64,000 bases of DNA, from positions 1 to 64,000 of the forward strand of contig NZ_NKUB01000008.1 of NCBI RefSeq assembly GCF_003207895.1, written 5' to 3'. The notes under the pieces were generated by a model that saw only the letters and a list, made by a program, of their open reading frames with translations, ran no database searches and had not been told where the DNA came from. Made by a program: the position numbers and the translations under genes. Shown here in pieces: positions 45,779 to 55,629 of this stretch (position 1 is its first letter; each line of letters begins with the position of its first letter). The stretch comes from Komagataeibacter swingsii (GTDB lineage Bacteria; Pseudomonadota; Alphaproteobacteria; Acetobacterales; Acetobacteraceae).

Positions 45779-47185
45779 TTACTGGGCGGCGTCCTGACCG
45801 GTGTGCGTCTGCGGGGCAAACGTCCAGCCCGAGCCGTAAGGCTGCGGCAGGAAGATCGACCAGCCGCTGCTGACGCTGTTCCAGCCAGAGCTGGAAACCG
45901 GCGCACCCGTGTCGCGCAGCTTGGTGACATCCGCAGCCGTAACGGTGCCGGGAGCCTTGTTGCCCCAGCTGGTGCGGATGAAGTTGACCACATCAGCAAT
46001 CTGCTGGGCGGACAGCGACTTGCTGTAACCCGGCATTGCCACTGCGGACGGTGCCCAGTTGCTTGGCGGCAGCACGCCACCATGCGCGATCACGTTCACC
46101 AGCGAGGTCGGGTTCTCGGTCACGACGACCGGGTTGCCAGCCAGCGGCGGGAACATGCGGGCCACGCCACCACCGTCGTTACGGTGACAGATGGCGCATT
46201 CCTTCACATATGTGTCGGCGCCCGGAACGCTGGCGGTGTTACCCGAAGCCAGCATGGTCGCGGTGGACGCGTCGTAGGTGTAGTTACCCTGTGACGGCGG
46301 CACCGGCGGCAGGCTCTTCAGGTACTTCGCGATGGCGCGCAGGTCGTCATCGGTGAAGTACTGGGTGCTCCATGCCACCACATCGCCCATGCCACCGAAC
46401 ACGGCGGAATGATCGATACGGCCGGACTTCAGGAAGGTGTAGATGTCATCCTCGGACCAGCGGCCCAGACCAACGACGGGGTCATTGCGCAGGCTCGGCG
46501 CAACCCAGTTGTCGATCGGCGCGCCACCGGCAAGGAAGTCAGGTCCACCAGATGCATCCAGCGCCTTTTCCTGCATGGCGAAGCCACGCGGGGTATGACA
46601 CGCACCGCAATGCCCGGGGCCGGTCACCAGATAATCGCCACGTGCGATTTCAGCATCCGTGCCCGGCGCCGGCGTGAAGTCCTTCGGCGAAGGCGAGAAC
46701 ATCATGCGCCAGATGCCCAGCGGCCAGCGCATGGACATGGGCCAGGAGATGTCCGGCTGCTTGTCCGGCTGCGCCACCGGCTTCACCCCATGCATGAAGT
46801 ACGCATACAGCGCCTGCATGTCTTCCTTCGTCATACGCGAGAAGGAGGGGTACGGCATGGCCGGATACAGCGTGGAGCCATCCTTGCGGATACCATGGCG
46901 CACGGCTTCGTCAAATTCGGCGAAGGTGTAGCGGCCGATACCGTAGGTCGGGTCCGGTGTGATGTTTGTAGAGTAAATCGTACCGATCGGGCTTTTGATT
47001 TCAAGCCCGCCTGCGTACGACTGTCCATGGAGAGCGGTATGACATGCTACGCAGTCACCCAGTCGCGCGACATATGCCCCCTTCTGGACCAGCGCGGAGT
47101 CAGCATCTGGCGTCTGTGCCAATGCCGTCCCTGCCAGCAGACTAAACGCTGCCGCGCTGAATGTCACCTTAAGTCTGTTGATCAT
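45779..47185 (-). CDS. adhB: Quinohemoprotein alcohol dehydrogenase, cytochrome c subunit (subunit II)
   Basis: A 468-residue tri-haem cytochrome c of the acetic acid bacterial membrane ADH. A signal peptide (MINRLKVTFSAAAFSLLAGTALA) is followed by three haem motifs: CVACH (45-49), CGACH and CAICH. It takes electrons from AdhA and reduces ubiquinone. The start at 47185 gives the usual MINRLK N-terminus; an ATG five codons upstream is less likely. It follows adhA by 53 bases in one operon. The small third subunit gene (adhS) is not in the window. Confidence 0.98.
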   Translation of the reverse strand: MINRLKVTFSAAAFSLLAGTALAQTPDADSALVQKGAYVARLGDCVACHTALHGQSYAGGLEIKSPIGTIYSTNITPDPTYGIGRYTFAEFDEAVRHGIRKDGSTLYPAMPYPSFSRMTKEDMQALYAYFMHGVKPVAQPDKQPDISWPMSMRWPLGIWRMMFSPSPKDFTPAPGTDAEIARGDYLVTGPGHCGACHTPRGFAMQEKALDASGGPDFLAGGAPIDNWVAPSLRNDPVVGLGRWSEDDIYTFLKSGRIDHSAVFGGMGDVVAWSTQYFTDDDLRAIAKYLKSLPPVPPSQGNYTYDASTATMLASGNTASVPGADTYVKECAICHRNDGGGVARMFPPLAGNPVVVTENPTSLVNVIAHGGVLPPSNWAPSAVAMPGYSKSLSAQQIADVVNFIRTSWGNKAPGTVTAADVTKLRDTGAPVSSSGWNSVSSGWSIFLPQPYGSGWTFAPQTHTGQDAAQ

Positions 47186-47238
47186 TATGTTCACCATCAT
47201 GCGTCGCGTTGATGCGAAAAATTGTCAAAACCGGGAGA

Positions 47239-49458
47239 TTACGGCAGCTGCTCGGGGATACCGTCAGCGTTCTTCCGGGCATCAACTTCCCTCTGATAGG
47301 TCTCGTTCGCACGCTTGATCAGGAACTGGCGGATGTCCTCAATCTCGGTCGGGTTCATGTTGCCGTCGAAGCGATCCATACCGTAGGCGGTAAGCGCGCC
47401 GCGACCGACAACATTGTAGAACGCGTCCTCATGACGGATGGACCCGGACCAGCGCAGGTCAGGCAGCACACCACCACCTTCGGCGTTATCGCCATGACAG
47501 GCGGCGCAATAGGTCTGGAACTGGAAGTAACCGTTGTCAGTACGCTTGCTGTCGAACTGTGCCGGCGGCTTGACGGGCAGGAAGCCCTGGTCATTCTGCT
47601 TGGGCAGCGGGCCGGACTTGCCATCAAGCGAGAAGGCGATGATGCGCGAGTGGTTGACGGTCCAGCCGCTGGTACGGGCCAGGCCACCAAGGAAGAACGG
47701 ATAGATGCCGCCCCAGCCCACTTCAACCGCAACATACTGCTTGCCATTGGCAAGGTAGGTCACAGGCGGTGCGATGATGCCGCTATCCGCCGCGAAGTGG
47801 AACAGGTCGGTCCCGTTGGTCGCGTCATAGGCATGGAATTCGCCGGTTGCCAGCCCCTGGAACAGCAGGTCGCCGCCAGTCGCCAGGATACCGCCATTCC
47901 ATGGACCCTTGTGTTCCACGCGCCAGGCTTCGGCCTGCTTCTGCGGATCCCAGGCCAGGATGTAGCCCTTCAGGTCCTTCACGAAGGCCTGCTTGGCTTC
48001 CGGCGAGTCGGGGATGCCGACCTTGTTCATGTCCAGACCAAGGTTCCAGCTGTCGGGATGCGGCGTGAAGCCACCGACCTGGTTGGTATACAGGAAGGGA
48101 ACCTGCTGCGCCGGGATGTAGACCAGCCCGGTCTTGGGGCTGAACGCCATGGCCGCGAAGTTATGGCCGCCAAGGTCACCCGGAATGCCGTACCAGTCCT
48201 TGCCCGTAAGGGTATAGAGCGCATCGGGGTTGTAGATCGGGCGGCCGGTCTTGGGATCAAGGCCGCTGGCCCAGTTCACATAGACATAGTTCTTGCCCGA
48301 GATGAACTCGCCGGTCTTCGCATCGATGATGTAGAAGAAGCCGTTCTTCGGGGCGTGAACGATGACGTGGCGGGTCTCACCATTGATCGGCAGGTCAAGC
48401 GTCATGATCTGCTGGACCGAGGTGAAGTCCCACTGATCCATCGGCGTTTCCTGGAAATGCCAGACGTATTCGCCGGTTTCCGGCTTCAGTGCGACGATGC
48501 TGCCCAGGAACAGGTTATCGCCCTTGCCTTCCGAGCGGTACTTGTAGTTCCAGGGAGAGCCGTTGCCGACGCCCAGGTAGACCAGGTCGGTCACGGGGTC
48601 ATACACGAGGGAATCCCACACCGTGCCGCCGCCGCCCTGACGGGTCCATGCGCCGGTCGGGCTCCAGGTCTGGTAGGCCTTGTTCATCAGCACGCTGTCG
48701 GATGCGGCGTGGTCCGGTTCGTTCTTGGGGTTCGGAACCGTGAAGAAGCGCCAGTCGACCTTGCCGGTTTCCGCATCGAACGCCGTGACGAAACCACGTG
48801 CGCCAAATTCGGAACCACCGTTGCCGATGATCACGCGGCCCTTGGCGATGCGCGGCGCGCCATCAACCGTATAGGAACGCTGCTTGCCCAGTTCCGCTTC
48901 GGGCGGGATGGTGTTGACGCTCCAGACCAGCTTGCCGGTCTTGGCGTCCAGCGCGATCAGGCGTCCGTCGAACGTGCCGAAATAGACCTTGCCATTCCAG
49001 TATGCCGCACCACGGTTGACCGTGTCGCAGCAGCCCTTGTCGGCAATGTTGCCGGGCACGCGCGGGTCATAGGACCACAGCAGCTTGCCAGTTGCGGCGT
49101 CGACGGCTTTCATCATGCTCCAGTTGGTTGTGGCGTACATGACGCCATCAACAACCAGGGGCGTGCCTTCCTGGCCACGGTTGGTATCGAGATCCAGATA
49201 CCAGGCCAGCTTCAGGTTACCGACATTGGAACGGTTGATCTGATCCAGCGGGCTGTAGCGCTGTTCAGAATAGGTGCGGCCATAGGTCATCCAGTTGCCG
49301 GGGTGATCATCCGCGTGGATGATCGCTTCCCCCGTGGCGCCCTGCCCGTCATCCGCGGATGCCATGGTGGCATAACCGGAGATGAGAGCCGCACATATCG
49401 TTCCGGCTGTAAGCGTTCTGCTCAGAGAACGTCTTTTTCCGAAAACGGCAGAAATCAT
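47239..49458 (-). CDS. adhA: Quinohemoprotein alcohol dehydrogenase, PQQ subunit (subunit I)
   Basis: A 739-residue periplasmic dehydrogenase, the standard AdhA length. A signal peptide is followed by an eight-bladed PQQ propeller with the vicinal disulfide Cys143-Cys144 (KGCCDTVNRG) and tryptophan-docking repeats such as WSYDPRVPG and DAKTGKLVWS. The C-terminal cytochrome domain has CAACH at 651-655. It oxidises ethanol to acetaldehyde and feeds electrons through AdhB to ubiquinone, the first step of vinegar-type acetate production. The start at 49458 has GAGGAC upstream. A perfect inverted repeat lies 213 bases upstream. Confidence 0.98.
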   Translation of the reverse strand: MISAVFGKRRSLSRTLTAGTICAALISGYATMASADDGQGATGEAIIHADDHPGNWMTYGRTYSEQRYSPLDQINRSNVGNLKLAWYLDLDTNRGQEGTPLVVDGVMYATTNWSMMKAVDAATGKLLWSYDPRVPGNIADKGCCDTVNRGAAYWNGKVYFGTFDGRLIALDAKTGKLVWSVNTIPPEAELGKQRSYTVDGAPRIAKGRVIIGNGGSEFGARGFVTAFDAETGKVDWRFFTVPNPKNEPDHAASDSVLMNKAYQTWSPTGAWTRQGGGGTVWDSLVYDPVTDLVYLGVGNGSPWNYKYRSEGKGDNLFLGSIVALKPETGEYVWHFQETPMDQWDFTSVQQIMTLDLPINGETRHVIVHAPKNGFFYIIDAKTGEFISGKNYVYVNWASGLDPKTGRPIYNPDALYTLTGKDWYGIPGDLGGHNFAAMAFSPKTGLVYIPAQQVPFLYTNQVGGFTPHPDSWNLGLDMNKVGIPDSPEAKQAFVKDLKGYILAWDPQKQAEAWRVEHKGPWNGGILATGGDLLFQGLATGEFHAYDATNGTDLFHFAADSGIIAPPVTYLANGKQYVAVEVGWGGIYPFFLGGLARTSGWTVNHSRIIAFSLDGKSGPLPKQNDQGFLPVKPPAQFDSKRTDNGYFQFQTYCAACHGDNAEGGGVLPDLRWSGSIRHEDAFYNVVGRGALTAYGMDRFDGNMNPTEIEDIRQFLIKRANETYQREVDARKNADGIPEQLP

Positions 49459-49920
49459 ATGTGATGTCCTCAGAAAACTAACGGTTTCGAATTCAGGATG
49501 CCGCCGCTGCAACTTTTTGCCCGGAGCGGCTTTCTGAATGTATCCGGCAAAAAAAGCACGCTAGCGCTCCTTTTCCGGCCAGACAGGAAACCGGCTTCAG
49601 GTCAGGAAAGACAAAGCAGGCGGTCCGTTTCATCCGAACATACTGAGGCTAGCACGTCCGTCTCCTGACATTTTAGTGTTCGACCTCACTAAAACGTGAA
49701 CATGCTGTCGTATAAGCAATGAAACGGATAGTTCGGAATTGTGAAGATTTCCGCGAAATCTGTTGATATTTCAGGAAGAATGACAAGATATGCCCGTCGC
49801 GCACATATGGCCGGTTCACAATAATTGATAAGAAAAATATTTTTATTATTCACAAATGACATAAATATCGGGTTGCGGGAGACTCCTGTTTCCATCCGTG
49901 CCGTGCGGACGGGCAGAGAA
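49459..49920. other. 462-bp regulatory region upstream of adhA
   Basis: This region separates adhA from thpR, both leftward. The half nearest adhA is GC-rich leader; the part from about 49680 to 49860 is AT-rich. It holds the inverted repeat at 49671-49694 and a short CGCTAGCG palindrome near 49560. No clear -35/-10 pair could be fixed on the minus strand, and no gene was recognised. Confidence 0.6.
49671..49694. promoter_or_regulatory. Perfect inverted repeat upstream of adhA, possible operator
   Basis: TTTTAGTG, eight spacer bases, CACTAAAA. The symmetry and 16-base centre spacing are typical of sites for dimeric regulators. It lies about 213 bases upstream of the adhA start codon. The binding protein is unknown. 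Confidence 0.5.
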
Positions 49921-50472
49921 TCAGAAGTGTAACGGATAATGTTCCAGTGGCTCGTAAAACGGTCCATCCGTGTGGCGTATGGATTGGAACAGGGTGAAAT
50001 GGCCGATCGTCCGCGCCTCGGTCGCGGGAAGCGTGGTCGCAAGCCAGCGCTGCCTGCGGGCCTGGTCGGGGCGTTCCATCCGGCCGATGGTGACATGCGG
50101 GGCAAAGTGGCGGCTGTTCCGTTCGCCCCCGGCCGGAATTGCGCGGTTCAGGCCCTTGCGGACCTTCTCGCGCAGCGTCATCAGGGTGTCGTCGGGCGCG
50201 CAGCCAACCCATAACGTATCCGGCGCGTTCGGGCGGGTGGGGGTAAACAGCCCCGGTCCATCCAGCCGCAGGACAGGCGGCGTGGCGCGGATGGCGGAAA
50301 GGGCATGATGGATTTCTTCCAGCAGGTGGGGATGGGTGACCGCCCCGATGAAATGCAGGGTAAGGTGGTAGGTTTCGGGCGGCAGCCACGCAACATCGGG
50401 CAGGCCGCCACGTAATTCACCGATCGCATGAAGCAGGGCGGGCGGAAGTTCCAGGCCAACGAAAAGACGCAT
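49921..50472 (-). CDS. thpR: RNA 2',3'-cyclic phosphodiesterase
   Basis: A 183-residue 2H phosphoesterase. The two catalytic HxTx motifs are HLTL (His36) and HVTI (His126), and MRLFVGLELPP is the family start. It opens 2',3'-cyclic phosphates at RNA ends; the older name is 2'-5' RNA ligase. I chose the start at 50472 from the family N-terminus, since the long in-frame extension upstream is unrelated. It stands alone upstream of adhA on the same strand. Confidence 0.94.
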   Translation of the reverse strand: MRLFVGLELPPALLHAIGELRGGLPDVAWLPPETYHLTLHFIGAVTHPHLLEEIHHALSAIRATPPVLRLDGPGLFTPTRPNAPDTLWVGCAPDDTLMTLREKVRKGLNRAIPAGGERNSRHFAPHVTIGRMERPDQARRQRWLATTLPATEARTIGHFTLFQSIRHTDGPFYEPLEHYPLHF

Positions 50473-50668
50473 GGGAAATACCTGCAGACAGGAGAAAACG
50501 GCACGTGCCGTGATGGTCGGGTGTACAGTATATATAAGGTGATGTGCCGACGGCATGCGTTGCCGTATTGTAATGTATTGGACACGCTCCCGTTCTTGAA
50601 CGTGTTCTAACATATCCCCAAATGCTGGGAGAGGCACGTCAGTCAAGGACGTGGAGGAAGGAAACACA

Positions 50669-51445
50669 ATGGCTTTTGGCCCTGATTCGCGGAGTTTCAT
50701 CCGCCCCACCGCTGATAGTGCCGCAGGTCCTGTCGATATGGGCCTGCGCGCCTATATGTTGCGAGTCTATAACTGGATGGCATCCGGACTGGTCCTGACC
50801 GGGCTGGTGGCCTACCTGATCGCAAACACCAGCCTGCAGGCCCTGTTCTACCAGCATGTGCCCACCCCGATGGGCATGGCGCTGAAACCTACGGCGCTGT
50901 CCATGCTGGCCATGATCGCCCCGCTGGGCTTCGTGCTGGTCATGTCGTTTGGCGTGAACCGGCTGTCCGCCCAGGCCGTGCAGACGTTGTTCTGGCTGTT
51001 CTGTGGCGTGATGGGCGCCAGCATGTCCAACATCTTCCTGGTGTTTACCGGGGTGTCGGTCACGCGTGTCTTTTTCATTACCGCCGCCACCTTCTGCACC
51101 ATGTCGATCTGGGGTTACACGACTCGTACCGACCTCAGCCGCTTTGGCTCCTTCCTGATGATGGGGCTGTTCGGCCTGATTATCGCAGGCGTGGTGAACA
51201 TGTTCCTGCACAGTCCGGGCCTGTATTTCGTCTATAGCGCTGTGGGCGTGCTGCTGTTTGTCGGCCTGACCATGTTCGATACGCAGCAGATCAAGGCGAA
51301 TTACCAGCAGTTCGCCTATTATGAGGGGCCGGAACAGGCGGCGAAGCGGTCGGTCTATGACGCGCTGAACCTTTACCTGAACTTCATCAACCTGTTCCAG
51401 TTCCTGCTGCAGTTCATGGGCGTGCGGAACAACAGCAACGACTGA
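50669..51445 (+). CDS. Bax inhibitor-1 / YccA family membrane protein
   Basis: A 258-residue protein with seven hydrophobic segments. Typical BI-1 features are LRAYMLRVYNWMASGLVLTGLVAYL at the N-terminus, the segment YTTRTDLSRFGSF-like GYTTRTDLSRFGSFLMMGL, and the C-terminal DALNLYLNFINLFQFLLQFMG. Members modulate membrane protein quality control (YccA inhibits FtsH in E. coli) or act as pH-sensitive calcium leaks. The ATG at 50669 follows GGAGGAAGG closely. It is monocistronic, with a terminator at 51500. Confidence 0.93.
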   Translation: MAFGPDSRSFIRPTADSAAGPVDMGLRAYMLRVYNWMASGLVLTGLVAYLIANTSLQALFYQHVPTPMGMALKPTALSMLAMIAPLGFVLVMSFGVNRLSAQAVQTLFWLFCGVMGASMSNIFLVFTGVSVTRVFFITAATFCTMSIWGYTTRTDLSRFGSFLMMGLFGLIIAGVVNMFLHSPGLYFVYSAVGVLLFVGLTMFDTQQIKANYQQFAYYEGPEQAAKRSVYDALNLYLNFINLFQFLLQFMGVRNNSND

Positions 51446-51499
51446 ACCCGCAGGAGTCCTGTAGAACCAGCACCGCATCGGTCTGGTATGAGAATATGG

Positions 51500-51529
51500 A
51501 AGGGTCGCCACACAAGTGGCGGCCCTTTT
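51500..51529 (+). terminator. Rho-independent terminator after BI-1 family gene
   Basis: AAGGGTCGCCAC pairs with GTGGCGGCCCTT (one G-U pair), followed by T residues. Confidence 0.88.
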
Positions 51530-51866
51530 TGCATGGAAAAGGTTACGAACCACGCACACAGTTAAAAAAGATAAGACTTATTCATATATAGAAAATATAA
51601 GATGACATGAGTGTGAGGTTCATGACACTCAGGGAACCCATTGTAAAATATGGATTTTCTTAGATAAATTTTTAGCAATGAAATCTATTGAAATATTATG
51701 TGAAGGCTTGCCTCTGAGGCCGTTCAGGTCGGATAACCCTTGAATAGAAAAACTATATGAAAGGGTATGCGGCACAGAACATGCGCTTCAGCACACAGGA
51801 CGGCGTCGCGATTTATGGTCCGATCTGCCCTGACAGTAATAATTACGTAAGGTCTGGCGGGCCGTA

Positions 51867-51880
51867 TTGATCAAGATCAT
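51867..51880. promoter_or_regulatory. FNR/CRP-family binding site candidate
   Basis: TTGAT, four bases, ATCAT: one mismatch from the FNR consensus TTGAT-N4-ATCAA. It lies 217 bases upstream of the subunit II start codon, a plausible place for oxygen- or redox-dependent control of the terminal oxidase. No matching -10 element was clear, so activation or repression cannot be decided. Confidence 0.5.
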
Positions 51881-52097
51881 GGTCAGCCGGTCGGCAACTA
51901 ACTCATGACGGATGCAAACCGAAAAAGGCCGTGTGTCGATTTCGGAAGTCGACGTAGGCGCGATGTCGCTGGGTGCCAGGGGAAAGTCGGATGCATTTTC
52001 CCTGCCAAGCGTATAACGTGGCCGTTGTTGTCTAAGCCCGTGGATGAAGCGAGGATGTGAGCAAAACAGGGTGATGTCGAAACCAACGAGGCGTGAG

Positions 52098-53024
52098 ATG
52101 AAGAAAAAAATCTTGCCAAGATTAACGAAGCTGATGAGCCTATCTTCGGCAGCGCTGTTAGCAGGCTGTACGTGGGATACGCTCGACCCCAAAGGCGTGA
52201 TCGGTGCTCAGGAAAAAAGCCTGATCCTGACCTCGACCTACGCGATGCTGCTGGTAGTCATACCGGTCTGTATCCTGACGCTGCTGTTCGCATGGCAGTA
52301 CCGTCAGTCCAACACTTCGGCCGAATACCTGCCGAAATGGTCGCATTCCAACAAGATCGAGGTGGTTATCTGGGCCATTCCCAGCTTGATCATCCTGTTC
52401 CTGGCGGTGCTGACCTATCAGACATGTCATTCGCTTGACCCGTACAAGCCGCTTGAGGCTGAAGCCAACGTCAAGCCTATTCATGTCGATGTTGTGGCAC
52501 TGGACTGGAAGTGGCTCTTTATCTATCCGGATGAAGGGATCGCGACCGTCAACCAGATGGCCATGCCGGTAAACACGCCGGTTGATTTCCGGATCACCTC
52601 TGACTCCGTGATGAACTCCTTCTTCATCCCGCAGCTCGGTACGATGATCTACGCCATGGCCGGGATGCAGACACAGCTGCACCTGATCGCGAACGAAGCT
52701 GGTGATTTCCAGGGTGAATCTTCCAACTTCAGCGGCCGTGGCTTCTCCGACATGCGTTTCCGTGCGCTGGCAATGCCTGCGGACCAGTACAGCGCGTGGG
52801 TCGAGAAGGTTAAGGCTTCTTCCGAACAGCTGGACAGCGCAAGCTATCCGAAGCTGGCCGCGCCGAGCGAGGCCAATCCGGTTGAATACTTCTCGCATGT
52901 CGATGCGGGTCTCTTCGATGACATCGTTGCCAAGTACAACAACGGCATGGTCATGGATAAGAGCACCGGCAAGATGCTGCATGTGCAGCAGTCCGCGATG
53001 TCCGACATGAACATGAAGGAATAG
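52098..53024 (+). CDS. cyoA: Ubiquinol oxidase subunit II
   Basis: A 308-residue lipoprotein-type subunit II with lipobox AALLAGC near residue 24 and two transmembrane helices. The periplasmic domain has [26 protein letters not shown] and [29 protein letters not shown], and lacks the CuA-binding cysteines, so it belongs to a quinol rather than cytochrome c oxidase. In acetic acid bacteria the operon is also called cyaBACD, this gene being cyaB. Start at 52098 chosen for the lipoprotein signal; subunit I follows after 5 bases. Confidence 0.96.
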   Translation: MKKKILPRLTKLMSLSSAALLAGCTWDTLDPKGVIGAQEKSLILTSTYAMLLVVIPVCILTLLFAWQYRQSNTSAEYLPKWSHSNKIEVVIWAIPSLIILFLAVLTYQTCHSLDPYKPLEAEANVKPIHVDVVALDWKWLFIYPDEGIATVNQMAMPVNTPVDFRITSDSVMNSFFIPQLGTMIYAMAGMQTQLHLIANEAGDFQGESSNFSGRGFSDMRFRALAMPADQYSAWVEKVKASSEQLDSASYPKLAAPSEANPVEYFSHVDAGLFDDIVAKYNNGMVMDKSTGKMLHVQQSAMSDMNMKE

Positions 53025-53029
53025 GACAG

Positions 53030-55024
53030 ATGTTAGGCAAATTAACTTTGTCGGCCATTCCTTATGATGTGCCGATCCTTGTTGGGACGTTCATCGGTGC
53101 GGCCATTGCTGGCCTGGCCGTTGTCGGTCTCATCACCTATTACGGTAAATGGGGCTACCTGTGGCGTGAATGGCTGACCTCGGTCGACCACAAGCGCATT
53201 GGTGTCATGTATATCGTTGTCGCGCTCGTGGCGCTGTTCCGTGGTTTCGCGGACGCGATCATGATGCGTTCCCAGCTTGCGCTGGCCTATGCCGGTAACC
53301 CCGGCTACCTGCCGCCGCACCATTATGACCAGATCTTCTCCGCGCACGGCACGATCATGATCTTCTTCATGGCCATGGCGTTCATGCAGGGTCTGATGAA
53401 CATCGTGGTGCCGCTGCAGATCGGTGCGCGTGACGTGGCCTTCCCGTTCGTGAACACGCTGAGCTTCTGGATGACGACCGTCAGCTTCCTGCTGGTCAAC
53501 GTCTCGCTGTTCATCGGTGAGTTCTCGCAGTGCGGCTGGCTGGCTTACCCGCCCCTGTCCGAACAGCAGTTCAGCCCCGGTGTCGGTGTCGACTATTACA
53601 TCTGGGCGGTGCAGCTGTCCGGTGTCGGCACGCTGCTGACGGGTGTGAACTTCTTCGCGACCATCGTGAAGATGCGTGCGCCGGGCATGACCTACATGCG
53701 TATGCCGGTGTTCACCTGGACCATCTTCTGCACGACCGTGCTGATCATGGTGGCCTTCCCGATCCTGACCGTGGCCATTGGCCTGCTTGGTCTGGACCGT
53801 TACCTGGGCATGCACTTCTTCACCAATGACGGCGGCGGCAACCAGATGCTCTATCTGAGCGTGATCTGGGGCTGGGGCCATCCGGAAGTGTACATCCTTG
53901 TCCTGCCTGCCTTCGGCGCCTTCTCCGAAATCACGCAGACCTTCTCCCGCAAGCCGCTGTTCGGCTACAAGACCATGGTCTACGCGACCGCTTCCATCAT
54001 GGTCCTGTCGCTGGTTGTGTGGGTTCACCACTTCTTCACCATGGGTGCCGGCCCGAACGTCAATGCGTTCTTCGGTATCATGACGATGGTCATCGCGGTT
54101 CCGACCGGGGTGAAAATCTTCAACTGGCTGTTCACGATGTACAAGGGGCGTATCGAATTCCACGCGACCATGTACTGGGTGATCGGCTTCATGATCACCT
54201 TCTCCATCGGTGGTATGACCGGTGTCATGCTGGCAATCCCGGCGTCTGACTTCGTTCTCCACAACTCCCTGTTCGTTATCGCCCACTTCCATAACGTGAT
54301 CATCGGTGGCGTTTACTTCGGTTACGTTGCCGCCATGAACTTCTGGTTCCCGAAGGCTTTCGGCTTCAAGCTGAACGAAGCCTGGGGCAAGCGTGCGTTC
54401 TGGTGCTGGTTCGTTGGTTTCTATGTTGCGTTCATGCCGCTTTATGTCCTCGGTTTCGAAGGCATGACCCGTCGTATGAACCACTACGACAACCCCGAAT
54501 GGCATCCCTGGCTGCTGATTGCTGAAGTTGGCGCGGTTCTGATCGCTATTGGTATCGTGTGCCAGCTGACCCAGCTGTATGTCTCGATCCGTGATCGCAA
54601 CCTGGCCGAAAACCGTGACCTGACGGGCGATCCCTGGAACGCACGTACGCTGGAATGGTCCACGTCTTCGCCGCCGCCGTTCTACAACTTCGCTATCCTG
54701 CCGGAAGTCCACGAACTGGACGCCTTCGCCCATGACAAGGAAGCCGGTATCGACACGCGTCAGGCCGGTGGCAACTATCAGCCGATCCACATGCCCAAGA
54801 ACACGGCATGCGGCTTCCTGATCGGTGCCTTCAGCTTCGTGATGGGCTTCGGTGCGATCTGGTACATCTGGTGGCTGGCGGCTGTTGGTCTGATCGGTGT
54901 CATCGCTACGGTGATCGCCCGTTCGTCCGACAACGACGTCGACTACTATGTGCCGGTGTCCGAGGTGGTCCGCATTGAGCAGGAGCACACCCATAACCTT
55001 ATGGCAGCACAGGCAGCGGAATAA
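53030..55024 (+). CDS. cyoB: Ubiquinol oxidase subunit I
   Basis: A 664-residue haem-copper oxidase subunit I. The CuB ligands fall at the same numbers as in E. coli CyoB: His284 in WGWGHPEVY with Tyr288, and His333-His334 in WVHHFFT. The haem ligand region [11 protein letters not shown] gives His419 and His421. It reduces O2 to water and pumps protons, oxidising ubiquinol made by AdhAB. In acetic acid bacteria this is cyaA of cytochrome a1/ba3 or bo3; sequence alone does not settle the haem type. It overlaps cyoC by one base. Confidence 0.98.
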   Translation: MLGKLTLSAIPYDVPILVGTFIGAAIAGLAVVGLITYYGKWGYLWREWLTSVDHKRIGVMYIVVALVALFRGFADAIMMRSQLALAYAGNPGYLPPHHYDQIFSAHGTIMIFFMAMAFMQGLMNIVVPLQIGARDVAFPFVNTLSFWMTTVSFLLVNVSLFIGEFSQCGWLAYPPLSEQQFSPGVGVDYYIWAVQLSGVGTLLTGVNFFATIVKMRAPGMTYMRMPVFTWTIFCTTVLIMVAFPILTVAIGLLGLDRYLGMHFFTNDGGGNQMLYLSVIWGWGHPEVYILVLPAFGAFSEITQTFSRKPLFGYKTMVYATASIMVLSLVVWVHHFFTMGAGPNVNAFFGIMTMVIAVPTGVKIFNWLFTMYKGRIEFHATMYWVIGFMITFSIGGMTGVMLAIPASDFVLHNSLFVIAHFHNVIIGGVYFGYVAAMNFWFPKAFGFKLNEAWGKRAFWCWFVGFYVAFMPLYVLGFEGMTRRMNHYDNPEWHPWLLIAEVGAVLIAIGIVCQLTQLYVSIRDRNLAENRDLTGDPWNARTLEWSTSSPPPFYNFAILPEVHELDAFAHDKEAGIDTRQAGGNYQPIHMPKNTACGFLIGAFSFVMGFGAIWYIWWLAAVGLIGVIATVIARSSDNDVDYYVPVSEVVRIEQEHTHNLMAAQAAE

Positions 55025-55629
55025 TGGCGCAAAACATGACTGCTGATGCAGCCCATGCCCATGATGAACACCACGAATCTCCCGTGGTGTTCGGGTTCTG
55101 GCTGTATCTGATGACGGACTGCATCATCTTCGGTACACTGTTTGCAGTGTTCGCGGTGTTGCGTGACCAGTTTGCCGGCGGTCCGACCGGCCACGAAGTG
55201 TTCGAACTTTCGGGTGTTGGCATTGAAACGGCAATCCTGCTGTTCAGCTCCATCACCTACGGTTTCGGCATGATCGCCGCCCATGAGAACAAGGTCAGCA
55301 CCATGCGGACCTGGCTTGGGGTGACCTTCCTGCTGGGGCTGGGCTTCCTGTTCATGGAAATCCGTGAGTTCTCCCACATGATTGCCGAAGGTAACGGCCC
55401 GGATCGCAGTGCGTTCCTGTCCGCCTTCTTCACGCTGGTTGGCACGCATGGTCTGCATGTCACCTGCGGCCTGCTGTGGATGGCTGTCCTGCTGTTCCAG
55501 ACGGCTGGCAAGACCGAGCTGAACGAACGCATGATCGGCAAGCTGACCTGCCTCAGCCTGTTCTGGCACTTTCTGGATATCGTCTGGATTTGTGTCTTCA
55601 CCTTTGTCTATCTGATGAGTGTGATCTGA
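55024..55629 (+). CDS. cyoC: Ubiquinol oxidase subunit III
   Basis: A 201-residue protein with five membrane helices (FGFWLYLMTDCIIFGTLFAVFAVL first, LFWHFLDIVWICVFTFVYLMSVI last). The FWHFLDIVWI segment is a subunit III hallmark. It stabilises subunits I and II. Also known as cyaC. Its stop codon overlaps the cyoD start, and its start overlaps the cyoB stop. Confidence 0.97.
   Translation: MAQNMTADAAHAHDEHHESPVVFGFWLYLMTDCIIFGTLFAVFAVLRDQFAGGPTGHEVFELSGVGIETAILLFSSITYGFGMIAAHENKVSTMRTWLGVTFLLGLGFLFMEIREFSHMIAEGNGPDRSAFLSAFFTLVGTHGLHVTCGLLWMAVLLFQTAGKTELNERMIGKLTCLSLFWHFLDIVWICVFTFVYLMSVI

Larger units (their letters stand above)
51446..52097. other. 652-bp region upstream of the ubiquinol oxidase operon
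   Basis: Apart from the terminator at 51500 and an FNR-like site at 51867, this region has no recognised gene. About 51545-51760 is very AT-rich compared with its surroundings (ATATATAGAAAATATAAG and similar), and the last 200 bases form a GC-richer leader. No tRNA or known small RNA could be identified by eye. Confidence 0.55.

Noticed and set aside
47209..49464. 751-codon open frame on the plus strand opposite adhA
   Set aside because: It mirrors adhA codons in a GC-rich genome, has no recognisable domains and no plausible context. The minus-strand gene is certain.
49689..50105. 138-codon minus-strand frame between adhA and thpR
   Set aside because: Overlaps thpR in another frame and includes the AT-rich adhA upstream region; no domain seen.
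53042..54994. 650-codon open frame on the minus strand opposite cyoB
   Set aside because: The translated sequence is His/Asp/Arg/Gly-rich with no domain, a typical shadow of a conserved membrane protein gene.
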